A DNA stretch of 64,000 nucleotides from Eutreptiella sp. 'Long Island Sound 2002' (Eukaryota; Euglenozoa; Euglenophyceae; Eutreptiales; Eutreptiaceae): positions 111,870,578 to 111,934,577 of the forward strand of contig OZ038382.1 of the NCBI GenBank assembly GCA_964036045.1, given 5' to 3'. A program made the position numbers and the translations under genes. Shown piece by piece: positions 42,319 to 53,179 of this stretch (the stretch's first letter is position 1; every line of letters starts with the position of its first letter). The notes under the pieces are model-generated. The model was not told the DNA's origin. It was given only the letters and a program-made list of their open reading frames with translations, and did not search any database.

Positions 42319-44457
42319 ACATCATACTCTCCCATACACCTGACCTAACCTGATGTGATAGTGTGATAGGCTTGGCCATTCGGGCTATGAGCGGGCACAT
42401 TCAATACCGAGGCGCCGCCGGCTGAGATTTATATATCAGAATATCAGGAATCAACAGGGTTTTTTTATCATAATGTTTTCGTAATTTTTCGGCTATCCGT
42501 TCTGATTGTCAATGTATTGGCAAGTGTCAGTTGGCTCCCGATTTTGCGGTAACCGATTGGTTAAGTCTTTTCTCCAGACTTTTTGGCGGAAACCCCGATG
42601 AAGAATCAGATTTCATCAGTAAAGGGTTCGTTGCTTCCGCAATTTTCATGTTATACACTCGCAAAATAAATCCGATTTTTTCGGACATTCAGAATCAGAT
42701 TTTCGACTTCGAGGTCGCCGCACTTGATATAATCAATTTTGAGTGGTTCTACATTTTTCCCCGATCACGATCCAACCTTCCTTTTGTTGTCTCCTTCATT
42801 TTTCTTGGAGATATAGGCGAAACAAAATTGATTCGTGAGGCCACTTTGAAGAGCAATTCCTCCGGCTCACGGCGAGGAGTCACAATTTTGAGATATGGGC
42901 TAGAATCTCCTTGGTCTCAACATAATTTGGGAAGCGTCAAACGTCTTTGATGTGTACACATGCTTGGTGTAGCAAGGGATAATGGTCAAGAGGGTAGAAG
43001 GTGTTTCATAATGCTTGGACCATGCAACCGAATATTTTAATGCGACTTTCGAGTGTACTGCATGATTGTTGGTGTTGCATAGAAACTTTCTTTGGGTTCC
43101 TACGTATTTTTAACGTGAAGTTATGTCCATGGAGGCGCATGGCATACGATGGTGGGAGCCACTTTTAAGGGTACGTGTTATATGGATGGTATGTGCTTCG
43201 TTATGCTCACGCCCATGTTATATATCTCCGTTTGTAGGAAGATATGTGGAGTCATACGTGGCAAGGGTTGCGCCCATGTCATAATGGTGAGCTCCATAGC
43301 GCTAGACTAAGTCTACCGCACATATAGTGCATGTGGGGAGGCTTACGGAGCAACCCACAAGCGCCACTATCAATTTTCCCATTTTCATGGTGCATGTCAG
43401 GAGAAGGTTCGAAGGTTTTCCTATGTGTCCATGTGGGGATCCAAGTTGGGGGATTGTTCGCAAATGGTCCCAAGCAATTCCTTTTTGAACCAGATGTTGA
43501 GACCATGGGTGAGCGAAGTTTTATACTATTGTGATTACTTTGAATTTGGCATTATTTGCATGTTTTTGACCTCATTTTCTGCTCATTTTTGTATTTTATG
43601 TGCTCAACTGGTCGGCTAACAGTAAAGTGCCTAGGGATCCGTGAACTATGGTATGTTGCTTAGATGTTGGCATATGCTTCGATGTTGCACCTCACCATAT
43701 GCCGAATCACGTGGTCACTTTGGCGTGGCACACGAGGCATCATAAAATTAGGTCTCAAATTCATGAGTTGAGTTGTGAAGCATGGCATGTGTATATCCGG
43801 AGGGGTTTGGGACCCAATGTGAGGATATTCTTGGGCATGGACTGTTGGCCTATATCACCCTTGTAGAATACCTTCCGCTTTGACACATGCATGGGGCATT
43901 TGAACATCTGCCGTATGCATTTTTGAGTATAAATTTGAATTTTGGGCATTATGGTGTGGTTTGCCTAATTTTGCTATGTTATGAGGTCATCTTCATGGGG
44001 CAATTCTCCAAGCCCAATCGACTCCAAGTCCAACCAAATTTATGTCAGGGTAGGGCATGGTCCTGAGTGCCACTCTAGGCCAGGACACGCCACCTCCCCT
44101 ATTGGGCTAGGATTTAGAGGCTTGGGAGGGAACACATTTTGGGGGTTTGTGTAGTGACTTTTGACACATGGCATTTAGCCATCTTATTTTACTTGGCTCA
44201 GGGCGTCACGTTGGCGAGTCAAGGGAAGGTCTTGTGTCCAGGGAATGAGGGGTCTATGGCTGTGATTGTGCATGTTTACATCTTTCCCCAATGTTGCTTT
44301 ATTTGTGTTCATAAGCCAATTTCAGGGCTTCCTTTTTGGTGCAATTCTACGTATATGCCCAACGCCCGTGTCTCCGTGTGCACCGTGAGACGACCGGCGT
44401 GTTGAAAGAAGTTGTTGAGTGTCAACGCGGGACCTCAAACACCCTTGGAAGCCCTCA
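42319..44457 (+). repeat. Element 3 5' LTR, remainder
   Basis: Collinear with 53264-55303 (element 4 LTR), starting CATACTCTCC. It contains GAGATTTATATATCAG (TATA-like, 42425-42440). The 3' end is placed by analogy at a CA followed by a TGGATTG that could be the primer-binding site; this border is uncertain because no 3' LTR copy is in the window. Confidence 0.7.
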
Positions 44458-44571
44458 GTGTGGATTGATTGGATTTGGATTGGGAGTTGGTTATTGCAAG
44501 GGATCAGGATTTGTGTGGAGGAGCCAAATTTTACTATTTTTGTGGCAAATTGTGCAGGATACGGCAAGATC

Positions 44572-47500
44572 ATGCAGAACCTGGTGAGAAGCAAGACCAT
44601 AGGAGTGACAGGAAATGGTGGAAGGGGTACAGCAGGGGCCGGTCATGGTAGGGACCTTCTTTATGGTAGCAGAGGAGTACCTGCCTCCTACTGCCGCATC
44701 GGGGACTTGGGCCCTCATGAGCCCTGCCCAAGGACGCCCCGGGTGCAGATCGTCGAGGCCGTGGAGTCGACGCCGGACTGGGAAGCCCGAGAAGAGCGAA
44801 GATGCTCAGAACAGAGAGCCCTTGCAGGACATGGGCTGGACATGGAGGACCTGGCCTCCATGTGTGAAAGGCAATGCCGCAAGGCTTGGAATCTCCGCTC
44901 CGCTGCAGAGGAGGTGGAGAAGACTGGCAGCAGCAGCAGAGCCTGGCGTTACCGGAAGCGCGGGTCCCCAAAACCCGCGGCAGAAGCCAGGGCGATGGAG
45001 ACGGATCCCAGCCCGGTCAGGCTGTGGTTAGCGGCAGATTCCGAGGGGCACTCCGAGGGCTATCGGACCGCTTACTCTTCGGAGTCGGAGGAGATGGCCA
45101 TACAGCCCACAAGGGCGCACACGGCCCCCGAACTCAGCATGGAGCATGACCCCGAGGCGTTGGAGAGGCCTGCCAGAGCCGGAACAGCGCCTGTGGCCCG
45201 GCACACGGAGCCAACGCGGGATAGCATGGGCGACACACCCATGGCGGAGGAGCCCGAGGCGCCGGGAACCGTGGGATGCGCCGGATCAGGTAGAAAGCAC
45301 GTTGAGTGCCACTGCGAGCACGTATCCTTCCTCATCGGCAAGTACCCAAAGATGGGGATGGACGCCATCGTGCAGCACCTCGACCGCCTGGACAACACGA
45401 AGGATGGCCTAGAGGAGGACGTCGCGGGGATCCTGGATGACCAGTCGGCAGCGGAGAGAGACATGGCAGAGCTGCGAGCGGAGCAGGACCGGTACCGGGA
45501 GAAGCTGGAGATAGCCCTGCAGAAGCAGCAGCGAGTGGTGGACAGCCTCCTGCACCAGGTGGAGGACATGTCGGGATGCCTGAAAAGGTTAGAGGAGTCA
45601 CAACCCCTCGCTTCGGGTCCGGAGCTCCCGGCAAAGCCGGCAGCGGCAGAGCTGGTGGAGCAGGTTAAGACCCTCAGGAGCGCCATGGAGAAACCCATGG
45701 GCGGTCCTGCAGAGGCACCTTACGCGCCTCCGCGTGTTGACCCGGGTGCGCTGCCGTTTGCTTCCCTGTTCAGCGAATCCATAATGCTCGGGGGGCATAC
45801 GGCACCGTCTGGGTCCATGCAGGAAGAGCACGCAAACACGGACCTGAGGAGCCTGACGGTACAGATGTCCCATGCCACCCAGGATCCACCGCCCACTACG
45901 ACTGCCCATGCAGTTTATGCGGAAGAGGAGATCCAACACCAGACCATGCAGGGGCGAGCCATGGGAAGGGCCGACGGACATGGTCGAGGCCATCCAGGCG
46001 GAAACCTGTTGGTGAAGGACCCCACTACGGGGATATGGACAGCCGGTGGAGCAAGTCCTTACCGCATCCCAAACCCCATGCGTTCAGGCCCAACTGGACC
46101 GCACTCCATGGAGGAGGGGGATGTACGAGGAGTGTACTCACACCCCCCGGCCACAGGTGGTATCCCTCTCGGTGGACTGGTGGCTGCGGACGTCGGAGAC
46201 GCCATCAGGATTGACGATCTCAGGGGAATCAAAATCCCCTACTACGATGGCAACCCCTCCAACCACGATGATTTCATCCTGGATTGGGAGGACTTCGCCG
46301 AGGAGGTCGTGAGCGAGATGAAGGGAGCGCCAAGGGACAAGTGGGTATGTCGGACATTCCCACACAGGCTGCCGCAGGACCTGAAGGAGGAGCTCAGGGA
46401 TCAGATCCGCGAGAGGTGATCCGGACGGAGCAGGCCTGCCTCCAGTGGCTGGAGGACGAGGAGCGAGTGGACGCCCCCAACCAGAAGTTGGAGGATTTGT
46501 GGTCCATTCCGCTGCCGTTGGAGCGCGGGGAATTGAGGGTCCGGGAATGGAATCCGTACATCTGCAAGTACCGAAGAAGCCTCAAGCTGGTGGAGGACTG
46601 GAATGAGGCCAGCGAGATCCGCCACCTGCTGAAGGACGTCCTCCCTGGCCACTGCAAGAGAAGAGTGAAGGATGGGGGGAAGAAGAGAGCAAAGAAGCGC
46701 GTGGCCGTACGGATCATGGCATCGGAGGACACCCACGCCGGAATAATGGAGTTTCTCCGGCAAAACCTTGGCGAGCCCAGCCGAATGTTCGGGTTGAAGA
46801 ACGCCGTCTACGTGGAGGTATTCGGCGACACCATGGGGCAAAGGCTGATGCGCCTCAATAACGTGGAGTGGAGGCGCGGAGAGCCGCTGAGGATGCAGGT
46901 CATCTTCGCTCGCATGAGCCTGGACGAGATCGTGAAGTACATCACGGTGGAGCTGAAGCTCAACGCCAAGAACGAGGACCACGTGCAGGATCGACAAGGC
47001 CAAGTACATCGAGGTCATTGAGAGGATCGCCACCACCGAGAGGTCAAGGGGGACACGGTCGGCACCGGGGAGGCAGGGAGTGGAAGCGGCCAAGATCTCT
47101 GGACCGCGACCACCCCGGAGGATCATGAAGAAGCCCACTTCTTTGCGTTCATAGCGCACAATATGAAGGAGAATGGGCAGGACAAGTCCTGGTGGAACCG
47201 CCTGGACCCCAGGACCAAGAACCGCAGAGAACCGCGGAGCATCGGGAAGCGACCGCTCTCGTTCCGCGAGTACAGATCACAGCACACCGGTTGCTGTGTC
47301 TGCTACGGCGAGGGGAACAACCATGCACATGACCATCGGCATTGCAAGGTATATGAGGATGACAAGAAGACCTACTTCGCCGCCCATCCCGACAAGAAGC
47401 CCAAGGAAAAACGAATTGCTGATTGGAAGGCAAAGGGCGGATACGGTGGAAAAGGCAAAGGAAAGGGCCAAGAGAAAGGCGGAGGAAAAGGCTATGGTGG

Positions 47501-47645
47501 AGGACCCGGCCCAGACCGACGCGTGAGGTCGATCGAGGAGGTTGCTGAGGACATGTTGAGGACGTTGGAGGAACTCAAAGCCCAGCAACGTGGTGGACAA
47601 AGTCTGAGCGGATCGCAGCAGGAGGGAGCTGCGGCAGGCCACGTC
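44572..47645 (+). CDS. Element 3 Gag, broken
   Basis: The start is chosen as ATG 44572 because MQNLVRSK matches MQALIRSK in element 4; the longer ORF from 44419 includes LTR bases. The frame lost one base near 46416 and has a TGA at 47019-47021 (Arg in element 4). Order: a low-complexity N-terminal half; a coiled coil (ILDDQSAAERDMAELRAEQD and neighbours); a capsid-like region (KIPYYDGNPSNHDDFILDWE ... LEDEERVDAPNQKLEDLW); CCVCYGEGNNHAHDHRHC as a CCHC-like knuckle; and a Gly/Lys-rich tail. It is related to family A Gag in the capsid and knuckle but lacks the Pro/Gly block. Confidence 0.82.
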
Positions 47646-47648
47646 TAG
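47646..47648 (+). promoter_or_regulatory. Gag-Pol boundary UAG, element 3
   Basis: In-frame TAG followed by AGG AGC. The same frame stays open from here to 50246, so Pol could only be made as a Gag-Pol readthrough product or by internal initiation. Confidence 0.6.
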
Positions 47649-50246
47649 AGGAGCCTCCACGGGATTGTGACCTCGGAGGTCTCTCCTCTGAAAATCAGTG
47701 GAATCCTAGAGAAAGCGAAGGCACATCGGGTGCCGAAGAAGGCTCCAGAAGAGCCAAAACCACTGAGTTTTGCCACTCTCAACCCCTGGAGCGCCCTGTC
47801 AAGGGAGGTGTATGTGAGCAAGGGACGTGGCAAGAAAGAAGGAGCGACCACGGAGAGCCCCGTGGACGGGCAGGACCAGACAAAGATCTACACCATCCGT
47901 GACCATACCCTCGAAGTCCTGATGCACCCGGATGTGCTAGAGTTGCATGCCGTGAGAGGCGTCCATACACCGCATGGTGAGGAGCGGCAGTTGCACTTGA
48001 AGGTGCGTGTACGGTGCGGACAAGAGGAGTTGGTGGTGGATGTTTTGGCGGATACGGGTGCCCAGGTGAGCCTGGTCCGGAGAGGGTTGTTCAAGGAGGA
48101 ATCCCTGCAGCCCAGCCGTAGACCGGTACGCCTGAAGGTGGCCAATGGAGAGATTATGGGTGGTGGCACCCATGAGGCCACTATCAGTATGGAATTGTGG
48201 GAGCATGAGCGCTTGAACTGCCCTGATTTGGCGAAGAGAAGCACTCTATCCGGGAACTTCAATGTGGCCGACATTACAGATTGGAATATGATCATGGGGT
48301 ATGACTTCATGGTGGGAAACGCCATTGGAGCCCTTCCCCATCGTGCAACGCTGGTCCAGGAGGATAATGAATGCCTTACATGGCTGTCCACGGACTATGC
48401 ATGCGGATCATCCCAATGGAATGCTGAGGAGGAGGATCGGATCGTGCAAGCGGTGCAAGCTGTTGGTGCCAAGTCGGGAGGAGACCGCGGAGTTCAGCTC
48501 ACGGAGTATGGAATGGCGCCGCAGGTGTATGCCAGGATGATCCAGACTCCGGGAGCTGAAGCGCCCGAGACGGACGTCTTCGCTTCCCGGGATGCCCCAC
48601 TTTTGAGGAAGTGTAGGAGGCATTGGCATCAAGGAGACTCAGCCTGGCACAGGCATTGGGGTTTGAAGGAGTGGGGGCCCATGTATTGGCATGGCTCCCT
48701 GGAAAATACCAGACGTACGGTGGAGAAGATCGTCGCGGATAGGGCGAAGCAGATCCTGGTCATAACCGGCATAGGATCCACCCCATGTCCGCTGGAAGAT
48801 CTCAAGTCGACCCTGGATTCCATCACCCTGAAGGAGATGTCATTCGGCCGAGAGGAGGAGTTGTTCATCGAGGCCAAGGGCTTATCCATGCTCTCGCCGG
48901 GTCAAGTGTGGGGTACCAAGGCTTTCCTGGTGGATGGGGCGCAAGCCCAGCCCACGGGTGATGAAGCATTCATCCGTAGGGTTGAGGCGGTGCCCATGCG
49001 GGTCATGTTTGAGCCCAAGGAGGGGACGGATCAGCGAATGGATGGCATTGACGTCCTGTCCCACGCCGAGATCGACCACGTCGTCAACCACATGCGAATG
49101 GGGATGCACGACCGTATGGCAGCCAAAAAGGGGCGGGCCATGGTCACATCTCCGCATTGGTGGGATGACAAGATGTTGGTCATCGGCATGTACGAGAAAG
49201 TTGAGTTCGTGGCGAGGGTCATTGATCACATCGCGGACCAATATGATTGTCTGGTTGGGTCGAACCCGCCGACATGGGATTTTCCAAGAAAGGGGCCCGG
49301 TAGCGACAAGAACCAGGCCGATGCCGCAAATTTCCGAAGGGTATCGGTGGGAGGAGCCCCCCACGACGATGAAGACGGCATATCGGACGAGGAGAAGTCG
49401 GAATCGGACCCGGAAGAGGCCTATACCGCAGTGCGGTCGGTTGTATCGATACCGAAGCAAGCGGCTGAAGAGGCCCAGGAGAACCCGAAGGTCGCCGAGC
49501 TGAAGGAGAGGCTGATCAATGCCCCTCCGCGGCTATTCAGCGGCGACGCAAACAAGAACCCTCCAGATCGTGGGAGGTTTGGCACAGCGCGGATCAAGCT
49601 GAAGCCAAACCCCAAGATCTATCGTCATCGGGAGTACCAACTTCAGGGCGATCTGGCCGAGGCCATGAAGAAGTTGTTGGCCGAGTTTTTTGAGCGGGGC
49701 TGGATCGAACCCTCCGACAGTGAGTGGGCCAGCCCAGCCTTTATCGTGCCCAAGAAAGCGAAGGGCGAGTGGAGGTTGGTGGTGTATTACAGAGGTTTGA
49801 ACGAGCAAACCGAGCACGACTCGTACTCGCTTCCCCTGATCGACACCATCCTCCAAAAACAACAAAAAAAGCGGATCTTCACGGTGTTAGACCTGAAACA
49901 CGGCTATCACCAGATGCCGCTACATCCAGACTCCAGGCCCTGCACAGCGATGTCGACGCCGCTGGGGCCCATGCAGTTGAAAGTGGTCCCTATGGGCGCC
50001 AAGAACGACAACGCCGCTTTCCAGCGCATGATGGAGGAACTACTCGGTCCTGTCCGGGACTGTGCTGACCCCTTTGTGGATGACATCATCATCGAATCCG
50101 GCACGGAGGACATGACTGAGGACGAGCTCATCGAAGCGCATGAGAAAGATCTGCGCCGAGGGCTCAGCGAGCTGCACAAGCACAACATGGTGTGCAAGCC
50201 TACCAAAGCCTCACTCTTCGTGAAGGAAGTGGAGGTACGTAGGTAG
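47649..50246 (+). CDS. Element 3 pol: protease and reverse transcriptase, truncated
   Basis: An uninterrupted frame of about 865 codons. The protease shows an intact loop VLADTGAQVSLV and the later NMIMGYDFM. After a long spacer, reverse transcriptase has WASPAFIVPKK, WRLVVYYRGLN (Tyr for the usual Asp in DYRGLN), VLDLKHGYHQMPL, STPLGPMQLKVVPMG and FVDDIIIESG with both catalytic Asp residues. The protein ends artificially as KEVEVRR, because the last codons are read from the tandem-repeat module. It is the least damaged Pol of family B but lacks RNase H and integrase. Confidence 0.88.
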   Translation, partial: RSLHGIVTSEVSPLKISGILEKAKAHRVPKKAPEEPKPLSFATLNPWSALSREVYVSKGRGKKEGATTESPVDGQDQTKIYTIRDHTLEVLMHPDVLELHAVRGVHTPHGEERQLHLKVRVRCGQEELVVDVLADTGAQVSLVRRGLFKEESLQPSRRPVRLKVANGEIMGGGTHEATISMELWEHERLNCPDLAKRSTLSGNFNVADITDWNMIMGYDFMVGNAIGALPHRATLVQEDNECLTWLSTDYACGSSQWNAEEEDRIVQAVQAVGAKSGGDRGVQLTEYGMAPQVYARMIQTPGAEAPETDVFASRDAPLLRKCRRHWHQGDSAWHRHWGLKEWGPMYWHGSLENTRRTVEKIVADRAKQILVITGIGSTPCPLEDLKSTLDSITLKEMSFGREEELFIEAKGLSMLSPGQVWGTKAFLVDGAQAQPTGDEAFIRRVEAVPMRVMFEPKEGTDQRMDGIDVLSHAEIDHVVNHMRMGMHDRMAAKKGRAMVTSPHWWDDKMLVIGMYEKVEFVARVIDHIADQYDCLVGSNPPTWDFPRKGPGSDKNQADAANFRRVSVGGAPHDDEDGISDEEKSESDPEEAYTAVRSVVSIPKQAAEEAQENPKVAELKERLINAPPRLFSGDANKNPPDRGRFGTARIKLKPNPKIYRHREYQLQGDLAEAMKKLLAEFFERGWIEPSDSEWASPAFIVPKKAKGEWRLVVYYRGLNEQTEHDSYSLPLIDTILQKQQKKRIFTVLDLKHGYHQMPLHPDSRPCTAMSTPLGPMQLKVVPMGAKNDNAAFQRMMEELLGPVRDCADPFVDDIIIESGTEDMTEDELIEAHEKDLRRGLSELHKHNMVCKPTKASLFVKEVEVRR

Positions 50247-50790
50247 GTATCTTCGGGAGCTCGGGATGCCCCCTCTGACAAAGCAGGAGGAAGGTCTTAC
50301 CAAGAGGACGTCCTGTCCCTCCCACTGCCCTATGTCAGGTGCCTCTTGAGCTGCTCCCGCATGTGCTTCGGAAGGCATTGTTGCGGCCACCCGGTCCATG
50401 TGTCCCAGGTGGGAGGGTGTCCCCACATGTGTCCATGGGTAGGGCCACATGCCCCCTCCTTTGGGCGGCAGCTCTGGGGGCTGCCCAGCCCTGTGGAGTA
50501 TCTCTCACCACAAGGGGTATTGCTCCCGCTTGTCTACGGTACGACCGCCTCACCCTTGTGGTCTGAGTTGCGGGGCCACTCTGCCTGGCAGGCGACCCCC
50601 TCCTGGACTGTGTACCGACTCGCCTGTCATGGTTGCTTCCATGGCTCCGGGTGACGTTTGCCATGGTCCCCGATGCAGCCTGGCCGGGCTCACACCAGTG
50701 GCCTTGGAGTACCGCTCCTGCCCCTGGCCCGTTGGGTCAGCCGGGTCGCCCCAATGTGTCCAGCCCATGGGGTGTTGGTTCTTTCCTGTC
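50235..50790 (+). other. Tandem-repeat module, unique arm (copy in element 3)
   Basis: Begins GTACGTAGGTAGGTATC right after GAG of KEVE codons. It matches the reverse complement of about 62580-63160 along its whole length. It has no recognisable coding function; the short ORFs are not conserved in frame. Confidence 0.85.
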
Positions 50791-51425
50791 CCTCGTCCGC
50801 CCTATGTGTGCGCGGTGTCCCGGGCCTCTTGGCTCCCGTTCACCGGTGTGCTTGCGCAGTTTGTTGTGTCGTGTCTGCGGTGTCCTGGGCCACTTGGCTC
50901 CTGTTCACCAGTGTGCCTGCTCGGTGTGGTGCGTTGCGCGTGCGGTGTCCCGGGCACCTTGGCTCCCGTTCACGGGTGTGCCCGCTGAGTGTGTTGTGTT
51001 GCGTGTGTGGTGTCCTGGAGCACCTGGCTCCTGTTCGCCGGTGCCCCTGCTCTGTGTGTTGCTTTGCGTGCGCGGTGTCCTGGGCCACTTGGCTCCTGTT
51101 CACCGGTGTGCCTGCTCTGTCTTTTGTTTTGTTTGTGCGGTGTCCTGGGCCACTTGGCTCCTGTTCACCGGTGTGTCCGCTCGGTGTGTTGTGTTGCGTG
51201 TGCGGTGTCCTGGGCCACTTGGCTCCTGTTCACCATTGTGCTCGCTCGGTGTGTTGCTTTGCGTGCGCGGTGTCTTGGGCCTCTTGGCTCTTGTTCAACG
51301 GTGTGCCAGGCCGTGGTGCTTCGTCCCTTTGTTGCCCTCGGTGCACGGGCGTGTGCGGTGTCCTGGCCCTCGTGGCGCCCGTTCACCGGTGTGCGCGCTG
51401 TGTGCGGTGCGCGTGTGCCATTGGT
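50791..51425 (+). repeat. 65-bp minisatellite array (copy in element 3)
   Basis: About ten diverged 65-bp units. Two overlapping plus-strand ORFs of about 280 codons are consequences of the 65-bp period without stop codons. Confidence 0.9.
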
Positions 51426-52553
51426 GGTTTTTTTTTTGGCATGGCGGTTTCCCGCCCAAAGTGTAGCAACAATCTGAGTTCAGTGCTGGGTGGGTGGCAG
51501 TGACACAGGGGTCTCCCATGCAAATCCGCTGTTTCCCTAATCTACAGAGTAAATGAACACTGAAGTGCAGGATGAAAGACTGAGTATCTGAAGTCCTGCC
51601 CTGAAAAGTAGAAGGTGCAATGCACTGCCCTAATGGCACCAGAGGCTTGCAAAATCTCTAGGAGGCCACATGGTGGCTGGCTGCAGGGACCTGAAATCTC
51701 TCAATCAGAAACAAACCTGCTGCTCAGGAGCGAAAATGATTGTGTCCATGTAAGTTGTGTAAAGAATGTGGGTTTATGGTCACTGAAGTTGTTTCATTGG
51801 TGAAGTTGTTTGGATTGGTTGCTCATGGCTGTCTAAAGAATAAAAAATAAAAGGAAAAATGGCGTACAAAAATTCTGACCTCTAAACCCTGCAGCAAGCG
51901 AGGCACTGGACCAAAAACAGTGAAGTTGGTGAGTCCTTACTTTGGCAAAGTGAACTTGAATCTTCGAAGTAGTAGGTCTGCATGTCTGGCTGAATACGGG
52001 ATGGTGTGCCATTGGTGGTTGTGTCCCTCTTCCTCCCCCCCTAATTTTCGTTTTTTTTTAATGGAAAAAAAGAAAAACAGGGGCGCGCGTACACTGCAGG
52101 CACAGGCACGGGCAGCTGGTGCGGCGGTGCAATAGTGTTGTGTCCTCTGGCGTGTGTCCCCGGTGCTGTGGCGGCGGTCGCGCCCCAGGGGTGCGGCTCG
52201 CGCGTCCTGATGTACACGGGTATGGGCCAGGGTGTGTTTGGTTAGGTGTCTCTTTGCTTCTGGAGCTGGGCGGTTAGGCCGCTGTGTGGGCTGTGGGTGT
52301 GGGCTGTGGGTACGGTGTTCCCTCGGTGGGCCTGGTTAGGAGTCAGGGGTAAGGGGTTTCGGGGTGTGGCTCGGGTTTGATTTGTGTTTGGTTTTTGGCT
52401 CGGTTAGGCGGTTGTGACGGTAGCCGGCCTGGGTTCGGTGCCTTTGGGCGTAGTGGTGCCCGTTGTCATGTGCGTTGGCGTCCTTCCGCGTCCAGTTCGT
52501 TTGGTGATTTCTGGGCGGGGCCTAGCGCGGCGGTGGTTTGGTGGGTAACGGGG
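51426..52553. other. Unassigned non-coding stretch
   Basis: Starts with a T-run (about 51429-51438) and includes A/T-rich sequence to about 52080, then G/T-rich sequence. No gene, LTR or continuation of element 3 recognised. Confidence 0.5.
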
Positions 52554-53179
52554 TTAGGTGACGGCGCCGCTGGCCGGGGGGTCAGGCGTGTCGTGTTGTG
52601 TGGCGCGCAGGGCTCCTGGGGTGCTGTGGGTGCCGCCGGTGTCGGTGCGCCGACGCTTGTGGGGTGGTGTGGGGGTGTCTGTGTGCGGGGCCGGGCTTTG
52701 GGTGATGTCCCACAGGCGGATGCCATCTCGCTGTGTCTCCTGGAGGGTCCCCCGCAGGCGCCTGAGGACGTACGGCTGGTCCTGGGGCGCGGGGAGGTTG
52801 CAAGGCTGGACTCCCAGGGGGTGGAGCGCATCGGCCAGCATGGCTTCCCATGCGGCCTGCGGCATCCACCCTCCCGCCGGCCGGAGGCGGCAGTTCTCCA
52901 CCGACCCCTTGCGGGGCCGGTGGACCAGGCCCTCAAGGGAGGGCTCTCCCTGGGCCCAGCTTCGCAGCTCCCAGAGCTGCGTGTGGGTCCAGCGCTGCCA
53001 CCACTGTCCCTGGGCGGGGCCGCGGTCTTGGGCGGAGGAGTGGGCGTGGGTGGGCGTGACCGGGTCCTGGGGACCGGTCGTGGTGGCGGGCCTGGGGAAT
53101 TCCTCGTAGTCCTGTACCGTGGGGGTGCGCGGGGAGTGGGGGCGCGAGCGGATGTGGACCCGCGGGTGTGCGCGCACGG
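52554..53179 (-). CDS. Hypothetical protein fragment cut by element 4
   Basis: The minus-strand frame (formally from 53207) reads like a real protein: WWQRWTHTQLWELRSW, then VENCRLRPAGGWMPQAAWEAM, DQPYVLRRLRGTLQETQRD, and a basic PPHKRRRTDTG that could be a nuclear localisation signal. The first residues (down to 53180) come from element 4's LTR, so the true 5' end lies beyond the element and outside the window. A longer minus ORF (53320-52466) overlaps in another frame. No family recognised; it could belong to another mobile element. Confidence 0.35.

Larger units (their letters stand above)
42319..50234 (+). mobile_element. Element 3: family B chromovirus-like element, 3' part missing
   Basis: Plus-strand Ty3/Gypsy element. 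Its 5' LTR begins at 25092 and is split by element 2. Gag, a UAG, protease and reverse transcriptase follow. Pol stops at 50234, right after KEVE at the end of the reverse transcriptase palm/thumb, where a tandem-repeat module begins. RNase H, integrase and the 3' LTR are not found downstream. Confidence 0.85.

Noticed and set aside
42531-42950. A 139-codon plus ORF in the LTR of element 3 as a gene
   Set aside because: It lies in LTR sequence; the corresponding stretches in element 4 and element 2 have stops in this frame.
50235-51480. The module as a spliceosomal intron (GAG|GTACGT resembles a splice donor)
   Set aside because: In element 3 pol does not resume after it, and in element 4 it lies in the opposite orientation with a target duplication. 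The other end lacks an AG.
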